From positions 310,001-374,000 of the forward strand of contig CAVVGB010000009.1 of the NCBI GenBank assembly GCA_963747715.1: a stretch of DNA of 64,000 nt, written 5' to 3'. Each line of letters opens with the position of its first letter. The stretch's first letter is position 1. A program made the position numbers and the translations under genes. This DNA comes from CAVVGB01 sp963747715. GTDB taxonomy: Bacteria; Actinomycetota; Thermoleophilia; Gaiellales; Gaiellaceae. Below, one piece after another: positions 63,678-64,000 of this stretch. Below the pieces are notes generated by a model that saw nothing but the letters and a program-made list of their open reading frames with translations, had not been told where the DNA came from and made no database searches.

Positions 63678-64000
63678 GAGGGGGTCAGCCGTAGCTCCTT
63701 TTCGAGACGGAGCCAGCCGCCGTCCGTCCGTTCCTCGACCTCGACCTTCTCGACCACCGTCGAGAGCAGGCGCCCGAGGCTCACCGTCTCGTCGTCCTTT
63801 GCGAGATCGGCGCGAAGCTCCGAGGTCACCAGCGGCCCGATGACGATGCTGACACCGTCGTCGCGCACGTGCAGCTCGACGGTCACGTCCGAGCCGATGA
63901 CGTAGCCGTCGTTCTCGAGCACGGTCGCAAGCGCGAGCTGAAGGTCGTCGAGATGCTCGTACGAGAGATCGAGGCGCGCTGCGAGCCCACCAACGACGAG
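63674..64000 (-). CDS. Partial ATP-binding/anti-sigma-like protein (RsbW-related)
   Basis: The C-terminal ~108 codons of a gene that starts outside the window. VGGLAARLDLSYEHLDDLQLAL resembles the first helices of HATPase_c-like RsbW/SpoIIAB proteins, where D-D-L-x-L-A is near the ATP site (N-box). The rest (VTVELHVRDDGVSIVIGPL) fits the following beta strands. The downstream G-rich ATP-lid motifs are weak, so it may be a degenerate ATPase. Position before a SigB/F factor supports an anti-sigma role; this is inference. Confidence 0.65.
   Translation of the reverse strand, partial: LVVGGLAARLDLSYEHLDDLQLALATVLENDGYVIGSDVTVELHVRDDGVSIVIGPLVTSELRADLAKDDETVSLGRLLSTVVEKVEVEERTDGGWLRLEKELRLTPS

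Overview
The window is dense, GC-rich bacterial chromosome. Almost every gene lies on the minus strand, and many neighbours overlap by 4 bases (ATGA or GTGA). I infer an actinobacterium outside the classical groups, most likely class Thermoleophilia. Supporting signs are the tlyA-nadK-recN-steA-steB-pyrG order known from mycobacteria and corynebacteria, MurA with Asp in place of the catalytic Cys, GAAC-N4-GTTC LexA boxes, two-subunit glycyl-tRNA synthetase and ComB. No 16S rRNA, tRNA, insertion sequence, prophage or CRISPR was seen, so the assignment is an inference.

Layout. 1-3536: partial pgeF, a site-2 protease and a DHH-CBS-nucleotidyltransferase. 3537-6743: a 300-base leader with a hairpin, then a large secreted repeat protein. 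6758-14786: ridA, murA, an HD protein, a lipoprotein, an aminotransferase, an EEP-fold protein, an FAD oxidoreductase and two uncharacterised genes. 14790-19557: an SOS mutagenesis cassette (imuB, DUF6504 gene, dnaE2) behind two LexA boxes. 19576-21765: lipoprotein, comB, rhomboid. 21772-29083: ppdK, a small membrane protein, the PPDK regulatory protein, glyS, glyQ, recO. 29145-36120: glutaredoxin, mutM, nucleoside salvage (deoA, deoB), ald, a DUF3866 gene and an M20 peptidase. 36260-44952: pyrG, a two-domain glycosyltransferase fusion, steB, a SRPBCC gene, steA, recN, nadK, tlyA. 45128-47558: two tandem HTH-nucleotide cyclases. 47555-52747: ispA, xseB, nusB, accC, an accB fusion, efp. 52760-58852: pepP-like gene, the aro cluster, mltG, ruvX. 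58953-64000: LVIVD protein, alaS, an alternative sigma factor and a partial anti-sigma-like gene.

The genes form several working units. These are an SOS-inducible error-prone polymerase, a PEP/pyruvate switch with its own regulator, a near-complete shikimate run (aroQ, aroKB, aroC, aroE), biotin-dependent carboxylase parts, and a division/envelope locus.

Two cautions matter when using this annotation. Eight genes contain single-base frameshifts (ten lesions, several in short homopolymers). They look more like sequence errors than decay, and I give the restored gene spans. Some genes also appear to start at non-standard codons (CTG or ATA), mostly where they overlap the stop codon of the gene before.
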